A DNA stretch of 64,000 nucleotides from Cladorhizidae sp. MBARI D1340-BT2. Its lineage: Eukaryota; Porifera; Demospongiae; Poecilosclerida; Cladorhizidae. Positions 62,380 through 64,000 of this stretch are shown here, piece by piece. The translations under genes and the position numbers were made by a program. Every line of letters begins with the position of its first letter. Positions within the stretch are counted from its first letter, which is position 1. The stretch spans positions 7,783,625 through 7,847,624 of the forward strand of contig JAQNBH010000011.1 in assembly GCA_028752905.1 (NCBI GenBank), read 5' to 3'. The notes under the pieces were generated by a model. That model saw nothing but the letters and a program-made list of their open reading frames with translations. It did no database searches and was not told where the DNA came from.

Positions 62380-63680
62380 CTAATGCCTGCATGCACGTTT
62401 AGGCTCCTTGATCCAGGTCTCCAACCTCTTCCCTGTCTCACTAATGCCTGCATGCATGTTTAGGCTCCTTGAGGTCTCCAACCTCCTTCCTGTCTCACTA
62501 ATGCCTGCATGCATGTTTATGCTCCCTGATCCAGGTCTCCAACCTCTTCCCTGTCTCACTAATGCCTGCATGCACGTTTAGGCTCCTTGATCCAGGTCTC
62601 CAACCTCTTCCCTGTCTCACTAATGCCTGCATGCATGTTTATGCTCCTTGATCCAGGTCTCCAACCTCTTCCCTGTCTCACTAATGCCTGCATGCATGTT
62701 TATGCTCCTTGATCCAGGTCTCCAACCTCTTCCCTGTCTCACTAATGCCTGCATGCATGTTTAGGCTCCTTGATCCAGGTCTCCAACCTCTTCCCTGTCT
62801 CACTAATGCCTGCATGCATGTTTAGGCTCCTTGATCCAGGTCTCCAACCTCTTCCCTGTCTCACTAATGCCTGCATGCATGTTTAGGCTCCTTGATCCAG
62901 GTCTCCAACCTCTTCCCTGGCTCACTAATGCCTGCATGCATGTTAAGGCTCCTTGATCCAGGTCTCCAACCTCCTCCCTGTCTCACTAATGCCTGCATGC
63001 ATGTTTAGGCTCCTTGATCCAGGTCTCCAACCACCTCCCTGTCCTCACTAATGTCTGCATGCATGTTTATGTTCCTTGATCCAGGTCTCCAACCTCTTCC
63101 CTGTCTCACTAATGCCTGCATGCATGTTTAGGCTCCTTGATCCAGGTCTCCAACCTCTTCCCTGTCTCACTAATGCCTGCATGCATGTTTAGGCTCCTTG
63201 ATCCAGGTCTCCAACCTCTTCCCTGTCTCACTAATGCCTGCATGCATGTTTATGCTCCTTGATCCAGGTCTCCAACCTCTTCCCTGTCTCACTAATGCCT
63301 GCATGCATGTTTAGGCTCCTTGATCCAGGTCTCCAACCTCTTCCCTGTCTCACTAATGCCTGCATGCATGTTTAGGCTCCTTGATCCAGGTCTCCAACCT
63401 CCTCCCTGTCTCACTAATGCCTGCATGCATGTTTAGGCTCCTTGATCCAGGTCTCCAACCTCCTCCCTGTCTCACTAATGCCTGCATGCATGTTTATGTT
63501 CCTTGATCCAGGTCTCCAACCTCTTCCCTGTCTCACTAATGCCTGCATGCATGTTTAGCTCCTTGATCCAGGTCTCCAACCTCCTCCCTGTCTCACTAAT
63601 GCCTGCATGCATGTTTAGGCTCCTTGATCCAGGTCTCCAACCTCTTCCCTGTCTCACTAATGCCTGCATGCATGTTTAGG
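62380..63680 (+). repeat. 1.3-kb block of 61-bp units, copy 3 of 3
   Basis: The same marker order sits at offset 2,678 from copy 2. The TTTAGCTCC unit is near 63,555. This copy has a private TGTTAAGGC change near 62,942 and a CTCCTCCCTG in place of CTCTTCCCTG after TTTAGCTCC. Confidence 0.85.
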
Positions 63681-64000
63681 CTCCTTGATCCAGGTCTCCA
63701 ACCTCTTCCCTGTCTCACTAATGCCTGCATGCATGTTTAGGCTCCTTGATCCAGGTCTCCAACCTCTTCCCTGTCTCACTAATGCCTGCATGCATGTTTA
63801 TGCTCCTTGATCCAGGTCTCCAACCTCTTCCCTGTCTCACTAATGCCTGCATACATGTTTAGGCTCCTTGATCCAGGTCTCCAACCTCTTCCCTGTCTCA
63901 CTAATGCCTGCATGCATGTTTAGGCTCCTTGATCCAGGTCTCCAACCTCTTCCCTGTCTCACTAATGCCTGCATGCATGTTTAGGCTCCTTGATCCAGGT

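Larger units (their letters stand above)
49915..64000 (+). repeat. 61-bp satellite array, about 231 units
   Basis: Tandem 61-bp units run from 49915 past the right window edge. The unit begins TGCCTGCATGCATGTTTAGG, continues through GCTCCTTGATCCAGGTCTCC and AACCTCTTCC, and ends CTGTCTCACTAA. It is about 51% GC, has no CpG, and is pyrimidine-rich on the + strand (21 C, 20 T, 10 G, 10 A). The first two units are atypical (59 and 57 bp), as often seen at array edges. Each unit holds an alternating purine-pyrimidine stretch, TGCATGCATG, and an imperfect dyad, CCTTGATCCAGG (10 of 12 bases symmetrical). Because 61 is not a multiple of three, every reading frame soon meets the stops in the unit, and open frames stay under about 85 codons. 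Non-coding. Confidence 0.98.

Noticed and set aside
1..64000. CRISPR array
   Set aside because: Units abut directly with no unique spacers. The apparent 39-bp core and linker reuse a handful of linker sequences, there are no cas genes, and the context is not prokaryotic.
1..64000. Telomeric repeat or known transposon within the arrays
   Set aside because: I saw no run of TTAGGG or related telomere units, no terminal inverted repeats or target-site duplications, and no reverse transcriptase or transposase coding sequence.

Overview
The window is almost entirely two long tandem-repeat (satellite) arrays separated by about 0.87 kb of ordinary sequence. I find no gene I can support. The left array (1-49040) has a 39-bp unit, roughly 1,257 copies. 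The right array (49915-64000) has a 61-bp unit, roughly 231 copies. Both run off the window edges, so the true arrays are larger. This points to a eukaryotic chromosome, such as a pericentromeric, subtelomeric or interstitial heterochromatic block. An animal is my guess, because both units lack CpG while the spacer does not. Nothing identifies the species.

Left array. The unit has a nearly invariant core (GACATAGCTACAAGGATAGA plus GGTGGA) and a variable linker of about ten bases (TGCATG, TGTGTG, TACATG, TGTATG or rarely TGCGTG, then AGG and TCT or CCT). Linker variants act as markers and show several levels of higher-order duplication. There is a 3.72-kb tandem duplication at the left end (1-3719 and 3720-about 7400). 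There is an 18.5-18.7 kb tandem duplication filling most of the array (about 9181-27680 and 27681-46340). Smaller events include a 232-bp tandem pair, a block repeated about 1.9 kb apart, a 76-bp duplication present only in the second large copy, and a 159-bp marker cassette at six places. About 2.6 kb at the right end (46.4-49.0 kb) lies outside the large duplication.

Spacer (49041-49914). It is single-copy within the window. It has a short GTT run, two CACGTG hexamers and a right half with ordinary CpG content. It shows no convincing ORF, tRNA or transposon.

Right array. The unit reads TGCCTGCATGCATGTTTAGG and onward, ending in CCCTGTCTCACTAA. Here too unit variants (GACAGG, GAGGTCTCC, TTTAGCTCC, CTCCTCACT, TGCATACATG, CTCCCTGATCC) reveal higher-order blocks. 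These include a roughly 1.5-kb block repeated 1,953 bp apart, a 486-bp eight-unit step seen at three places, and a roughly 1.3-kb block in three copies (56.4, 59.7 and 62.4 kb).

Long open frames cross the 39-bp array because 39 is divisible by three and the unit is stop-free in three of six frames. I treat these as by-products of the repeat, not genes. The points worth a second look are the nested duplication history, a clustered-difference tract between the two 18-kb copies, linker variation that looks like CpG decay, and the reversal of strand base skew across the spacer.
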